Shown piece after piece: positions 12,562-24,100 of a stretch of 64,000 nucleotides of DNA. The translations under genes were made by a program, and so were the position numbers. Source of the DNA: Blastobasis lacticolella (lineage: Eukaryota; Arthropoda; Insecta; Lepidoptera; Blastobasidae); contig LR990050.1 of the NCBI GenBank assembly GCA_905147135.1, positions 5,034,501-5,098,500 on the forward strand, read 5' to 3'. Within the stretch, counting starts at the first letter, position 1; each line of letters opens with the position of its first letter. The notes under the pieces were generated by a model. That model searched no databases. It worked only from the letters and a program-made list of their open reading frames with translations, and was not told where the DNA came from.

Positions 12562-12675
12562 AAAAAGTATTTAAGTAGTATATCAGTTATCTAGCACCCA
12601 TAGTACAAGCTTTGCTTGGTTGGGGCTAGATGGCGCTGTGTGAATTTGTCCACGAATATTTATTTATTTTTTCTT
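12562..12675 (+). mobile_element. SINE 3' module, 5'-truncated copy
   Basis: The sequence starts in a short A run (aaaaagtatttaagtagtat), continues atcagttatctagcacccat, agtacaagctttgcttggtt and ggggctagatggcgctgtgt, and ends gaatttgtccacgaatattt then a tatttattttt tail. It matches the 3' half of the full SINE at 55099-55376 (read on the minus strand) nearly base for base. The tRNA-like head is missing, so the copy was truncated inside the internal A run. Confidence 0.75.
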
Positions 12676-13067
12676 ATTATAATGAAAAGCTAAAGAAAAA
12701 ATTTAGTAAACGTAAATTGTAACATTATAATCAGCCATGCACGATGTTTTGTATTGGACTAGACCGGCATCTATCAAATAAAAGGCTACATAGCCTCGAT
12801 ACCAGAACGCGTCATTTTTCATGGATCTCTTTGTGTAGCCTTTTCTTTATTTAACTATACATGTTTTCTATTCCCTAATAATCGACTCGCACTTGACACA
12901 AAGTGTGGCCCGCATGACCGTACATAATATCGTAATACATAACGTAGAGCTGTGTCGAATTGCAATGGCAGCGGCCGCATGCGCTGTATTCTTAGCTAGC
13001 CGTACGACAGGCACACGAGGTTCTGTATGACTTGTATGCCTATAGTACGGTTGCTTCTCCCTTGGTA
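12676..13067. other. Non-coding stretch with an imperfect inverted repeat
   Basis: At 12777-12852 aataaaaggctacatag pairs with tgtgtagccttttctttatt across a loop of about 40 bases. There is no conserved flanking duplication that I can see. No gene is recognised in the rest. Confidence 0.45.
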
Positions 13068-13325
13068 GGTAGAGCTCGTCTAGTCTAAGATGACGCGCCC
13101 CACTACTTAGTTAGTTGATTTCGATGTGTGAGTGCAAATATTGATAACGACACTTCATCTGTGTGGGAGCCAATGAACGACGCGTGCTCCTACGTTTGAA
13201 TTTCACCGCCAAGTGAATGACCAATTACAACGGCATTTGTATATGTATTGCGTCCATATTTTAAACTTGCTTGTGTGCGTTAATGCGATAGTGGGGCGCG
13301 TCATTTTAAATTAGACGAGCTCTAC
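13068..13325. mobile_element. Terminal-inverted-repeat MITE, complete
   Basis: The left end 13069-13105 (gtagagctcgtcta... acgcgccccacta) and the right end 13289-13325 (tagtggggcgcgtca...gacgagctctac) are inverted repeats of 37 bp with only about three mismatches. The flanks show TA on each side (13066-13067 and 13326-13327), with one extra G at the left, so a TA target duplication is plausible but not certain. There is no coding capacity. A second copy lies at 63812-64000, about 97 percent alike over the shared part, so the family moved fairly recently. Confidence 0.85.
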
Positions 13326-13534
13326 TACCTTTGTAAATGTCGATCAATAATACGAAACCTGTCGTGTAAACAGAAGCCTCGGGTAAGAGCGGGAACTCTT
13401 AAAACAATGTTACAGCGAAAAGTCAAGTCTATCACGAACTTTGATCATTGCTCTAAGCTACAAGCGATGATTGGAATTCCACAGTGAATGAAAACAGCGA
13501 AAATTTACGTATTATCGCAACCCTACATTACATA
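13326..13534. other. Short non-coding stretch
   Basis: I see no gene or repeat apart from the short caaccctaca word also found near other insertions. Confidence 0.4.
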
Positions 13535-13730
13535 TTATAGGTATCACCAGTTGATGAGCATTAACATTATTGAACATAGTGATCGATAGATATTAAAGTT
13601 TCCTATCGATTGGCATAAGTTTTATGAGTGGCCGCAAAATCGATATTTTTTCAAAATGGCGGAAAGTGGGTGGTGATTTTCTCCATAGTAAATGTTCAAT
13701 GCTCTTTTATAGGTATCACCAGTTGATGAG
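13535..13730. repeat. 24-bp direct repeats flanking a 148-bp insert
   Basis: Two identical 24-bp copies beginning ttataggtatcaccagttga lie at 13535-13558 and 13707-13730. The insert between them starts gagcattaacattattgaac and ends atgttcaatgctc, so its ends are themselves inverted (gagcatt...gaacat), with an 8-bp gap in the left arm. Inside are two cgat-rich words (gatcgatagatatt, cctatcgattgg). This could be an element with an unusually long target duplication or a local duplication. Confidence 0.7.
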
Positions 13731-14345
13731 TTCATGGAGTATTAAAATTGTACTTCTACATTAATCGTGGCATAAACTTACCTATGTGAACACTATAAGG
13801 TGTTGTTGGTGAAAACAATTTTTTTTTAAACCAGCCCTGATAACTTACTGACGTTAAAATAATAATACTAGACTAGCCTGTAGGTATCTGCCGTTAGCAT
13901 TTAATGTTTCACCGTGACAGACTGCCCACTACACAAGGGTGGCCATAAAATGTCAAGAAGAATATAAGAGATTTCCATTAAGAGTGTGAAAAAATAGTAT
14001 CCATATAAAAAATATAGTTTTTACGATATGTACGAGACCCTTGTCGAATATCCCTTCGCTATTCTACCGGTCACACCCAATAAAGTGAATCATTTTTTTT
14101 ATAAACGTCGGTAATTACTTATTATTTAATGAAAAAGTGTGTTTTATTACCAAATACCTCTTATTATACTCGAAGAAAATTTGTTGCTACAATATAGTTA
14201 ATTTGGCTACTATACCTATAATTTAATAGTATCTTCATCTCCTTAATTCTCGGCGCTCACTTTTTTAAATATGACAGACAGGACAGGAGACAGGAGTGGC
14301 GATCGCTCCACCGACAAGAGATATACTATTAAATATATGATGATG
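13731..14345. other. Non-coding AT-rich stretch
   Basis: No gene recognised. At 14277-14300 there is a short acaggacaggagacaggag purine repeat. Words such as aatagtatcttc near 14228 recall the hairpin just downstream. Confidence 0.45.
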
Positions 14346-14384
14346 ATATAGTATCTTGACCCAAAACATAGCAAGATACTATAT
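14346..14384. repeat. Perfect 13-bp inverted repeat
   Basis: atatagtatcttg at 14346-14358 is the exact reverse complement of caagatactatat at 14372-14384, with a 13-nt loop. It lies in a repeat-like AT-rich area and is followed by ggcaaccctacac at 14399, which matches the end of the hAT-type MITE at 36.26 kb, so it may be part of a decayed MITE. Confidence 0.7.
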
Positions 14385-14965
14385 TAAACAGTACATATGG
14401 CAACCCTACACTACACTCACAGTGACGACAGTGGACAGTCGCGCGAACGAGAGGTGAACAACCGCCTTTATTTCGTTACGATCGCGTTACGACACCGAAG
14501 ACGTGTTTATCGTGCACTTTGCGAGCGTTGTGGAAAAAATACGAGTAAATAATACACCACCAGTTTAGAATAGTTCGAATGATCAATGTTGTATGTGCCG
14601 ACAGACTAGTAATAGATAGGAAATCAAGGACTAGCTACAAGCGATAACTTCATCAGAGCGACAACATGATGGTGCCAATTTGTATTTTATCAGACCTTTA
14701 GCTAATATAGGTTATGGGACGCTTATGAATAGGAATTCTAAAATTAATTCTAATGGCCTAATGAGTGTTTAGCTAATGAACGTTATAAAACCACTATAGA
14801 GTATTTTTATTAATAAGATCGTCAACCTTTTACTCACTTTTTAATACTAGCTATTGACTAACCTGTTAGAGTCTGAACAAAATAACCTAATCGACGGACG
14901 ATAGAAAACTCCCGAAACAGTTTCTATTATATACCTTAACAAAACAACCTAACCTTGTCACACTT
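14385..14965. other. Non-coding stretch, no gene recognised
   Basis: AT-rich DNA, nothing nameable apart from ggcaaccctacac at 14399-14411. Confidence 0.4.
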
Positions 14966-15095
14966 CTCAAACTTATAACACTAATAACACTCCTTTTTCT
15001 GGGTCGGAGGTTAAAGTCACTGGGATCTGCAACCCACCTGTCAAGTGTTGGAGATCATGGATATAGGTCCGTAGTTATGGAGGAGACCAACAATG
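14966..15095. mobile_element. Two abutting repeat fragments
   Basis: The first part (aaacttataacactaataac, actcctttttctgggtcgga, ggttaaa) matches the RTE-like 3' end seen at 6780-6815 and is in plus orientation. It is followed at once by gggatctgcaacccacctgt, caagtgttggagatcatgga, which is the reverse complement of the catcatcacag family (cttggcaggcgggttggagatc) at 61.9 and 63.1 kb. The junction suggests one element landed beside or inside the other. Both are diverged. Confidence 0.55.
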
Positions 15096-16232
15096 GATGA
15101 TACTAAGAAATGCCTTAAAAATATTGTGATGATAAATGTAAATAATTTCGTGTTCTCGTGACCATGAATGTAAATAGCCCGATAAACTACTTAAATGAAA
15201 TAAGAATGTGTTAGCCACCTAAAGTTCCTTAATAAGGTCACATACCGAATGTAAATTTTACAACATTTATGCACGTCGAAACAAATACATTATATTTACA
15301 GAAACGTTACGTAACATCCAAGTTCGATAATTATAATGTGGAATGAGTTAATTTTTGATTAAATACAGGGTGGAAGAAAACGTAAACTGCATTCAGAAAA
15401 TTATTTTTTAATAGACTTAGCATATCTGCTTCTTTTATTTTTATCTTTTTGTGCATCATATACTTTTATGTGCACATTTATAGTCATGCTTATTTCACAA
15501 ACTGGCTTTAGTTATTAAAACACATCAAAAGATGGACAGGTAATAGCGACTTTTGTAATAAAATGAAATATTAACAAAAATAAAAAAATGCCAACTCTAT
15601 TATTTGAGGACATGAAGTTGCCCAGCTTTTGTAGAATCACGACAGAATATGCACTACACAATGTAGTACAAAATACTTTTTAAAAGCTATCGATTACCTT
15701 GACAAACAATGGAAAAAAGTAAAAAAAAATCATAATACGCCCGACACATGCACACGAACCCCACTGTAATGAATGTTATACGTACTCATAAAATATTATT
15801 TTGATTACTTCCCTACCACTCAAATCAAACGCCAATTCATAAAATAACAATCGAATATTATAATTTTATGATCGAATCGAACCTTGCCTAACCGCGGTAA
15901 CTACTTATTGTTGTATGTATTTCTAATCGTGGTTGGATTAACATTAGTCCTAGTTTGGTTCGACTTACGTGTGTTTAATATTTCATTCTTGTGACAATGC
16001 GGATGACTACTTACTTTAAAATTAAATCTTTATGTGGTCCGTTTCCGTACAGTAATGAACCTTTCGGCGTAATATGACATCACATACATTTTAACTAACA
16101 TCACTTCAACTAACGTTTAGTCCATCGACTTTAAAACAAGAAGAAGAACATTTAACAACTTGTAATAGGCTTCACTATTCTTGGTCCTTGGCGACACTAG
16201 ACTTGTGAGTAGGTAGGTGCTCGCTCCCCCTA

Positions 16233-16256
16233 AATCGATATTTTATCGATATCGAC
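16233..16256. promoter_or_regulatory. DRE-like TATCGATA cluster
   Basis: atcgatattttatcgatatcg contains the exact tatcgata motif at 16244-16251 with overlapping atcgat copies. In Drosophila TATCGATA is the DREF-binding element of housekeeping promoters. Whether this site acts here is unknown. The neighbouring DNA (16257-16345) is GC-rich, as expected near a regulatory region. Confidence 0.3.
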
Positions 16257-18574
16257 GGGCGCGATTAGAGCCGCGCCCGGCGCGCCGATACCGATCGATA
16301 GCGGTAACGCACCGTGTCACGAGCGCGGTATCGGAATTACACAGTCACGTGACCACGGCGTGGAGACTGCGAATGAATGCAAATATAATGTAGACAAATA
16401 AAAAAAGGATATATTAACTAAGAGCAGACCATTTGAAAAGTGGAGGATAAAATAATAAATATGAAACCGCGATTAATCCGTGAAAACTTAAACTTAAACA
16501 CGCTACGTACTAAAGCAAAAGTCGGTTAATAATTTTCCCTAGACGAGCGAATGTGTTGAAAAATAAATAAACGTTTAAAAAGAAGGAAACGACAATATCT
16601 TATTCATGTTGTACAACCTGGATAGACTATACATACATATACCTATTGCTAATCTTCGATCAACCGTTGTTAATAATACAATGAATGATATTTTACCTTG
16701 ATCGGATATGATAGGTGACATTATAAAACCTGTTTAAATATCTTAAGAACTGTATAATCTTAAAAATTCAAGGTGTGATTAATTTATACAAACTTCTGCA
16801 AAAACTAAAACCTGATACATTGAAAAGCCTATAATTATTACGTTAGAATCTATAATACAACAGACCAACTATGAATAGTCAAATAACAGTTATCTGTAGC
16901 CAATAGTAGTATCATTTGATTGTAGAATCAAACATATTATTGCGTAATCATGATAACTAAGTAGGGGTAACAACACTAGTGTGATAAGGAGTGAAACTAT
17001 ATTGATGGAATACGAGTAATTTTAGAAACTGACTCTGGTACACAAACCTAATTTGAACTAGAACATTATTTTCATCTTTATATAAATTTAGTCTATCCAA
17101 ACTGATTAAACGTACGTTTTTTGAAATGGTATCAGACGAACAGTATTATAGAGCGGCGGATGAGCAGCTGCTATGATCATAATTTATTTTAAAAACTAAC
17201 AATAATGTTTATTTTATTTTAGATAAGTAGGTACAATAACAGACAACAAATTATCGTCTTATATCTAACAGCTCTAATCTCTAAACCGTTACAAATTTGA
17301 TGCCCAATTACAATTGCGATGTTACAATGTTAGCGAGGAATGGACTGAAACTGAGATAAGTATACAAAAATATAGTTTACTGATGCAACTACAAGATACA
17401 TTTAGTCCTAGCTACCTCTATGGAAATTTGGCCACCCCAACAACCGACCGATCACATTCGCCATTTATGTATGTGGATTACGGAACATTACCGGTCCCGG
17501 TCACCCACAGTCAGAAACTGCCTCCAGCATAATTTTGACCATCTCTAATGGATACCGAAGCAATCCTGCAGTACAGGATGTCGCCGCAGCGCTAGAGCAA
17601 CGTCAGGAATTAGATCCGTGGACATTTGTAGGGGAAATTGAGCGTTGCGAGTGGAGATTGCTTTTTAATCTCGTTATGCGCCCGATGCACCTGTGGCTGC
17701 ACCTCGTAGCGACATAGGCGCCGACGACATTAATCTACTATTAATAATTGTATCTGGAAGCGGCGGCGGATAACTGTGATTGTGCATCATAGAATTTTAA
17801 GAGAAATGCTAAAAGAGTTACGCTAAAACCCAGACGAAGTTATTTTAATACTGACAGTGGATATAATCGATTTTATTGGCCCAAACGCCTTACTCAATAA
17901 AATTAGAGTGCATATTTCATAATAAACAAATAATCGAATTAAGGTATGTAATAATTAAGCGCAGAAAGTGGCAGAAGCTGGAATTGACCGCTACGATGAT
18001 AATGTCTCTCTATCTCTATATACCCATGAATATTACACACAAATACGTAGAGAGCCCAAAAACATCGTTTGTGAGAAAGAATAAACAAAAGAAGGTGGAG
18101 AACAATAAGGATTAAAGAGAATGTCGGCACTGAACCAGTAACTAAGCAAAAGTTTTCAAAGTTTGCTGCGAGGCCTTGAAAACAAACGGATAACGGCTAA
18201 CATTACAATAACAATAGTTAAGGAATCAGTCAAAGAAGAGCCGAGGTTTAGAGTGAATAAAATAGTGTAGTTACAAAGGAACATCGTAAAACGCAGGCAA
18301 TGGCTATGGACCGGGCAAAAAAAGATGTATTTTTATAACACAAAAGGAAATAAAAAACTCTCCCTTTCGATCGTAAACAAGACATATTCCAGCAAAAAAA
18401 AAGAACACCTGATGATCCACCGAACATCGTTTCAAAATCATCATAAACACAAAATAATCACCGATTGCCTATTTCATCGCTTGGCCCATTCGTCAGTTCG
18501 AATTGTAATCTCCGTTTGTCCACAAAAGACTTGTCTTACGCCAAAACCCCATGACAAAAAATAACAGAAAAACA

Positions 18575-18637
18575 GTGTCAGTTTCGAAATTGCTACATCT
18601 GCTACATCATCATCACACTTAACACCGAAACTGACAC
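18575..18637. repeat. Inverted repeat, 12-bp perfect arms
   Basis: gtgtcagtttcg (18575-18586) pairs perfectly with cgaaactgacac (18626-18637) across a 39-nt loop that carries the tandem words tgctacatctgctacatcat. No related copy was noticed elsewhere in the window. Confidence 0.6.
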
Positions 18638-20070
18638 GTGGTGTTTATTAATGAACCAAAAAAGATAATACGCCCTGAGTCATGCGCATTACTATCGCCA
18701 GATGTTGAACTTGATAATGTTGTCCTATAGTAAATACCACAGACGTATACTTGCGATAACGAGCTATGTAAATTCACGCTGACGTTGTGACCAAAGTCAT
18801 ACAAAAAGAAATATAATAAATGATCGCGTCGGACAAAGAGTACAAAATGACGAAGTCGAAAGAAAAACTGGAAATAAAGCAAAAGTAATTCCTAAAGGCA
18901 GAAATTCAATGACCTGTGTGTCTGTGACTCGTAAAAGAGCGTGTAGAGAAATTACAGTGAACAATTTGAGGTTCTCGAGTTGATGCTTAATGAGTCACAC
19001 GTCGGGGACACATTGACGACGGTGTTAGGGAATTTCAATGACATCCTTATTGAGAATGATAATAAAGCTGAATTTCTTCATAGCGAAATAATAGATAAAT
19101 AATTCAACGGATAAGCTGGAAAGCTAGGTGCACAAGGTGCGGACACATCTGCCGGTTGTGTTTAGCTACGTGTTGGTGGTAAAGAGTACAGAATTACAGT
19201 TTCTAATGCCACAAATTCATTTTATATAATTTTTATAATTCTGAACCAATATTCCGGTCCTTAGAAGTTAATAAACCGTCAAGTTCTGTGAGCGTATTTA
19301 ATTTATTCCACTGCAGAACTGTGTAAAAATGAATTGTTCACCTGGATATACACGATAACAGAAATAATTGGAAGTATGACACAATTGACGTATGTTTAAC
19401 GCGGGGAATAACGTAATTACGATTTAGTGCCGCGTAAATTTCTGTGATTAATTAAGGAAGGAAACATTGTCACTATACAAAAGACATAAGCTTCGCTATA
19501 GGTTTAGTAAAATGGGCAGTTGGTTGATGCATATGACCCGTCATGATTCCTTCGTAAAATGATTAAAGGATAATAATAAAATGAATCAATAGCCTATTAC
19601 AGGCTGCTACAGGACGTTAGAACTCAGTAAGTCGGAATTCTAGTTACAGATGTATAACTTGTGAATTTTAGACGTTTGAGATAATTAAATATCGGGTATT
19701 TTAAAAATGTATCTGGATATACTTTACAGTTAGATTTAGATCTTAAAGGAACAAAATTCGCTCTCGTTCTGCTTTAGTTCTTTCAAAATCATTTAGCAGT
19801 TCTAAATTATTTGTATTTTATTTCTTGACTTTCCACGATTTAAAACACATTGAAACAAGATACTTTTTGTATAAGTATTCAAGTTACAAAAACTCGAAAA
19901 CTGTTAAATAATTTACGTACATAAAAAACAGCCGAAGACGCACAAAAAACAGGACTGCCTGTTGGAGGGGACAATCAGTCCCCTCGAGCAGAAGGGCGAC
20001 AAGCATTGTTAAATTTCACAAAAAACTACGTTCTCCCGTGTGAGTGGCATTTTTTGCCTCTTCCCAAAAG

Positions 20071-20090
20071 CGCCAAAACTTATTTTGGCG
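20071..20090. promoter_or_regulatory. Back-to-back E2F-like sites in a short palindrome
   Basis: The 20 bases cgccaaaacttattttggcg form a perfect 8-bp stem with a 4-nt loop, preceded by G so that one arm reads gcgccaaaa. GCGCCAAAA is close to the consensus of E2F-family proteins (TTTSGCGC or its complement). The pair sits directly beside the 20.1-20.6 kb GC island. Binding is inferred from the motif only. Confidence 0.35.
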
Positions 20091-20098
20091 TTTCTTAC

Positions 20099-20640
20099 CG
20101 AAGTTATCGAGTGGGGTCGGCCTCACGGCGGCGGTATACAACGGTCTGCCGGGACGAGCCCGGTCCCCGTGCCGGCGGCGTCCTCGCATGCATGCACGGT
20201 TTTAGAGCCGAGGTCGGGATAATCACCTCGGTCGGTGGCGTAACATTACTTCTCATCGCCCGGCGGCGGCGTGGTCAGCTCCTCGCTGTGGGCGCACTGC
20301 ACATCCTCATCGTCACACACAAGGGCACACTGTCACGGCACTCACTGTCACTGCGGGCTGCGGACGCGGGTCGCGCACACTGTCACACTGGCGGCGGGCG
20401 GAGCGCGAGGACGGGCGGCGGGCGCCGACGATGGCGGTGCATTGGCGGCCGCGGGTGTGCGCGGCGGGTCCCGGGCGCGCAACAGCTGACGGGAGGCGCA
20501 GTCCCCGCGCCCCGCGCCCCGCGCCCCGCGCCGCGCCCGCGCGCAGCCGGTGCGTGCGCCACACCCCCCGCCTCGCCCCGCACCCCACCTCTAATCCATT
20601 ATTTACGGAGACGGCCGACCGGTTTCAGGCGCGTTCGTTC
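20099..20640 (-). promoter_or_regulatory. GC-rich CpG island; possible minus-strand promoter and 5' UTR exon
   Basis: This is the strongest GC island in the window, with a run of cccgcg-type units at about 20503-20545. Read on the minus strand it contains gtgacagtg-rich text typical of an insect 5' untranslated leader. It ends at a good donor, cttcg|gtaaga, whose first intron base is 20098. A minus-strand frame opening at an ATG near 20247 stops 8 bases before that donor, so if this is an exon it is probably untranslated. Plus-strand frames through the island (235 and 82 codons) are Arg/Ala/Pro-rich and overlap minus-strand frames, so they look like chance frames in stop-poor DNA. An alternative is an intronic enhancer. 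Confidence 0.35.
20503..20545. repeat. CCCGCG-type short tandem repeat
   Basis: Consecutive cgccccg/cgcgcc units make up this 40-base run inside the GC island. It is a simple-sequence expansion and explains the long Pro/Arg/Ala frames on both strands. Confidence 0.7.
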
Positions 20641-23600
20641 TGCTCGTCGCGCCACGCCGCGACGATCGTTCAAATTTAATGCCCTTCCTATGTCCGGCCT
20701 TCTAATGCGATAAGATTAAACTCAGCGAGTTTTGGGACTCCATATTTTGGAACAGAAGTCTGTGATCAGTTCCTGACTCTAATGCGCCAATACAAAAAGG
20801 TGTGTTTCTACAGAACCATAACGATAATTTTCGATGATACCGATGCGACGACGTCTAATAGTGCTGAGAAAACTAAAATCACTATAAACGTCAAATATTC
20901 TGTTGTAGACAACAATTACACGTCTGACGTCATAAATCATACACAAGGCAAGCTATAAAATGCTGTAAAAATAGAATTGGAAAATGAAATCAAGGCTCTT
21001 AGACCTGGCTTACAAAGTTATGGTAATACGAAAACTGTCGAGCGCGATGTTAAAGTTTACAACTTTATATACCTACCTACATTGTCACACACAACCACAA
21101 CACAATCCGCCCACGAAAAACTTTCACGGTTGATCCCCTCTGTTTCTGCGTGTATCTCAAGCATTTATCTCACTTCCGTGAAAACAACTTAAAAAGTTGT
21201 CTGGCGTTATCTCCATTCCCAGAATATTGTTTATCATGACCATTCTAAGGAATAGGCAATGCTTAGAACAAGTTCGTGTTTCTTGCTAGTAGTTGCAGCG
21301 TGTTCCAAACAATTTAACTAGACATAGACACAAGAACTTCTAATTCAACCGATGTGGGAGAGTTCGTAAATGTAAATGTGTTTTAATTGGAGCAGGTGCC
21401 GAAAAGCCCGCGCGTAAAAATATTCTACTGGACCACCTCGTAGATCCCATATGGTTTGCATCCCAGCTGATTAATATGTTTGTACATTATATCGTTACAG
21501 ACAGACACATGTCATTAGTCAGACTTGGAAGTTTCAATGTTGGTGCATCAGAAAATCACGCACAAGTCTATACAGGAGCCATTGCTTGAAGTACCGCGTG
21601 GTGTTATTCTCAATTCGAGCGAGCAGATTACCGAGTCCTGGACCCAGATCCACTTTCGGGCAATAGAAATCACGTAGTTCGCGGAACTTAGTTACCTGTG
21701 GTGCGCCGGAGCAGCGCGCCAAGGTGAACGCTCGGGCCAAGGACGGCCCGGGCGAGGGGGGTCAGCCCTCGCCCCTCCCGCCGCCCCACCACAGTAAAAA
21801 CGCTCGGAACCTTCCAAGACGGGCGATGCCGATGCAACCCGGCAAAAAAAGGGACCGACGGAACAAATAGAAAAAGCTGCTCCGAAAATGAAAAAAGAAA
21901 AGAACACAAATAATAGGGATCTCGGATAACAGAACTCTATAGAACACTAAAGAGCGTTGGTTGAGCGTTCGATGGAAAGACGCTGCTAAGTTCGCATGTC
22001 CCCTGCGCCTACGCAGCCGGGTCACGCAACAAGACGCGCGTTCCTATGATGTAATAGGCGAACGATAAAAAATGGCTAACGGAAGAGGCGCGGAACCGGC
22101 CGCGCTCATTGCGGACCACTAATCACTTGTCGGCATAGCTATTTATACATTCTGAGGGAGTATTGAATTGAAACTAGCGGGAGATATTATCGGGATCGCT
22201 TGCCAAGTTTACGTGTGCAGTTGTGAATAAGGGTTTGTTCAGATTCTTACGTGTTCCTGACGAAACATCTTCACTTCAAACTCTTATATGTGTACATCTT
22301 CCTTAGGGCAACCTCAGCCAATATAGAACATGTACGGCATTTACCTGAAACAAAATAAATTCGTCTTAATAAGGTATTCTGTTTGACTACCACTATTAGA
22401 ATAAATAATGCCTCTTGGCACTCACAGCTGGATTTCCAACAACTAGCAACTATGATGAGGACATTAACATTCTAGAGATCAGACATCTTATTTTCAATTA
22501 TTCATGACTACTTGTATTCTTGAAGCGTAATCTTAGGAGTTTTTGATGCCGTAAGGGAGGTAGAGGTACGCGCTGTGGGATACAATATGTTCCTTGCCCT
22601 AGGTAACCGGTTCTGATGCGCACATCGTAATGACTTCCCCACAAAAAAGTTGTGGTGGATGCCAAGCGTATAGAAAACTGGTCATTGGCAATGTATGATG
22701 CCTTGTATTATATTACATGGACTCGAGAATCCGCAATATCAGGAAGGAGTATTATGGTCAACGAGGAAGTCATAACAAGAGGAATTTTTATCACAGCAGC
22801 TGGGTGGTCATTCGTCAAAGGCTCTATACCTATTGGAAACACAATAGCAATACCCCTAACTGTTAATTTCACCAGTCTAGCTACACTTACATCATAGTTC
22901 ATAAATAGAATCTCCTGGAGTCGGTCGCACTTGCGTACAGCGCGTGCAAGGAGGCGTAACACTCTGCCCCGTTCTAACGCAGTGACCGGTGGTGAAGTGA
23001 GAGAGAGACGCGGCAGTGTTACAGTTAAGCAGGAACTCTATTTATATGCAAATATAACCCCGGACTCGACACCTGTTTGCGTATTCTCGCCGCTCGCCAC
23101 GTCGCTTTGTGGCAACACTGTCTCCTCCGCATCCTTTAGATTCTCAGTACAAATGTTATTGCGTACTCGAAAAAACTTATTATCTGAATCCAGTCTGTGT
23201 TATAAGGCATTAAGGTGCAAACTGGGTTAAAATGTTGGGTGGATGTTAGCTCCCTTAAACTGTCCGATTTCACCTGTAGGTACCTTTGTCGTTCCCTCCT
23301 GTTTCTCTGACCGCTTTTGTCGTTTTTTTGTTTCGGGCTACTTTATGAGATTCATTATGCTAAATTAATTACACAAAGTACCCAATTCATTGAAAATCCT
23401 CTCACGCGTTTTGGTCGGAGCCGGATTACGAGTGTCATGTGTGTATCTTGTAGCCGGAGGTATACCAACTTAGGTATAATTTGATGTGTGCATAGTATAC
23501 TTCGTATTGTGGTCGATGAGCCGAGCCAAATCTCGGAACACTTATCGATGAAGAGGCGTCGAGATAAGCTCCGCGTTTAAAATTCCGGTCGCAGCGTGGT

Positions 23601-24100
23601 TTTGGTATCGGAGCCGTGGAGCGATGTCAATGGGAGGTTCGACAAAGCTTCGGGTCTCGGTTCGAACTGCTATTAGAATAAAATATGACGGGGAGGGCAG
23701 GCGTCGCGGTCGTTTATCAGAGGAGATTGCGGTACATCGCGTCGCGCGGAGCGACAAATTGGTTGTATTTGTCGCGCAGTTAATCGAGTTGGTTAGTCGG
23801 CGGGACTTTCCTCGGTTGATTTAAGCTAGCTAGCTTAAGCTTAGGTGTAAAGAAGATAAGAATAGTAGGTAGAGAAGAAATATAGTCTGTCTAGGGTCCG
23901 TGTGCATCTTGACTTTAGAATGTTTATGTATCTTTGTGGCGTGTTTACGTATTCTGAAATGAGGTTTTGTACTTGAAATGTGAAATTTTGATTGTAATTC
24001 AAGATTTAATATTGGTTTCCAGAGATATTTCTCTGACAAAAGCAATTTCCATTTTTCGTAGTAGGTATCAGATATTCTGTGAGAGCATTATATGTTGTCT
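20641..24100. other. Non-coding stretch with a GC patch and a candidate splice signal
   Basis: No gene recognised. A GC-rich patch at 21700-21790 holds overlapping minus-strand frames (21534-22025) with no domain. The frame at 22652-22897 (81 codons) and its minus-strand counterpart at 22708-22962 are both open and neither resembles a known protein. At 23823-23836 aagctagctagctt is a perfect palindrome. The candidate ratchet site at 22344 is listed on its own. Confidence 0.45.
22330..22367 (-). promoter_or_regulatory. Candidate recursive-splicing ratchet site
   Basis: On the minus strand a pyrimidine-rich run ends ttattttgtttcag and is followed at once by gtaaatgcc, so an acceptor and a donor abut at 22345/22344. 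This is the layout of zero-length ratchet points in long insect introns. A second site with the same 14-base core ttttgtttcaggta lies on the same strand at 47894. The +5 base of the donor is not the consensus G, which weakens the case. Confidence 0.3.

Larger units (their letters stand above)
15096..20070. other. Long AT-rich non-coding stretch
   Basis: Nearly 5 kb with no recognised mobile element and no convincing exon. Points seen: a cluster of atcgat words at 16233-16256 that includes tatcgata (16244-16251), followed by a GC-rich patch to about 16345; overlapping frames at 17314-17717 without known domains; and a 12-bp inverted repeat at 18575-18637. The frames at 17876-18882 are low-complexity Lys/Asn-rich translations and are not credible genes. 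Confidence 0.5.

Noticed and set aside
20006..20713. 235-codon open frame on the plus strand, the longest in the window
   Set aside because: It runs through a CpG island with a cccgcg repeat. Translations in other plus frames and on the minus strand are also open, and the peptide is Arg/Ala/Pro-rich without a domain.
22652..22962. Overlapping 81- and 84-codon frames on opposite strands
   Set aside because: Neither translation resembles a known protein. They mirror each other, as a stop-poor stretch would.
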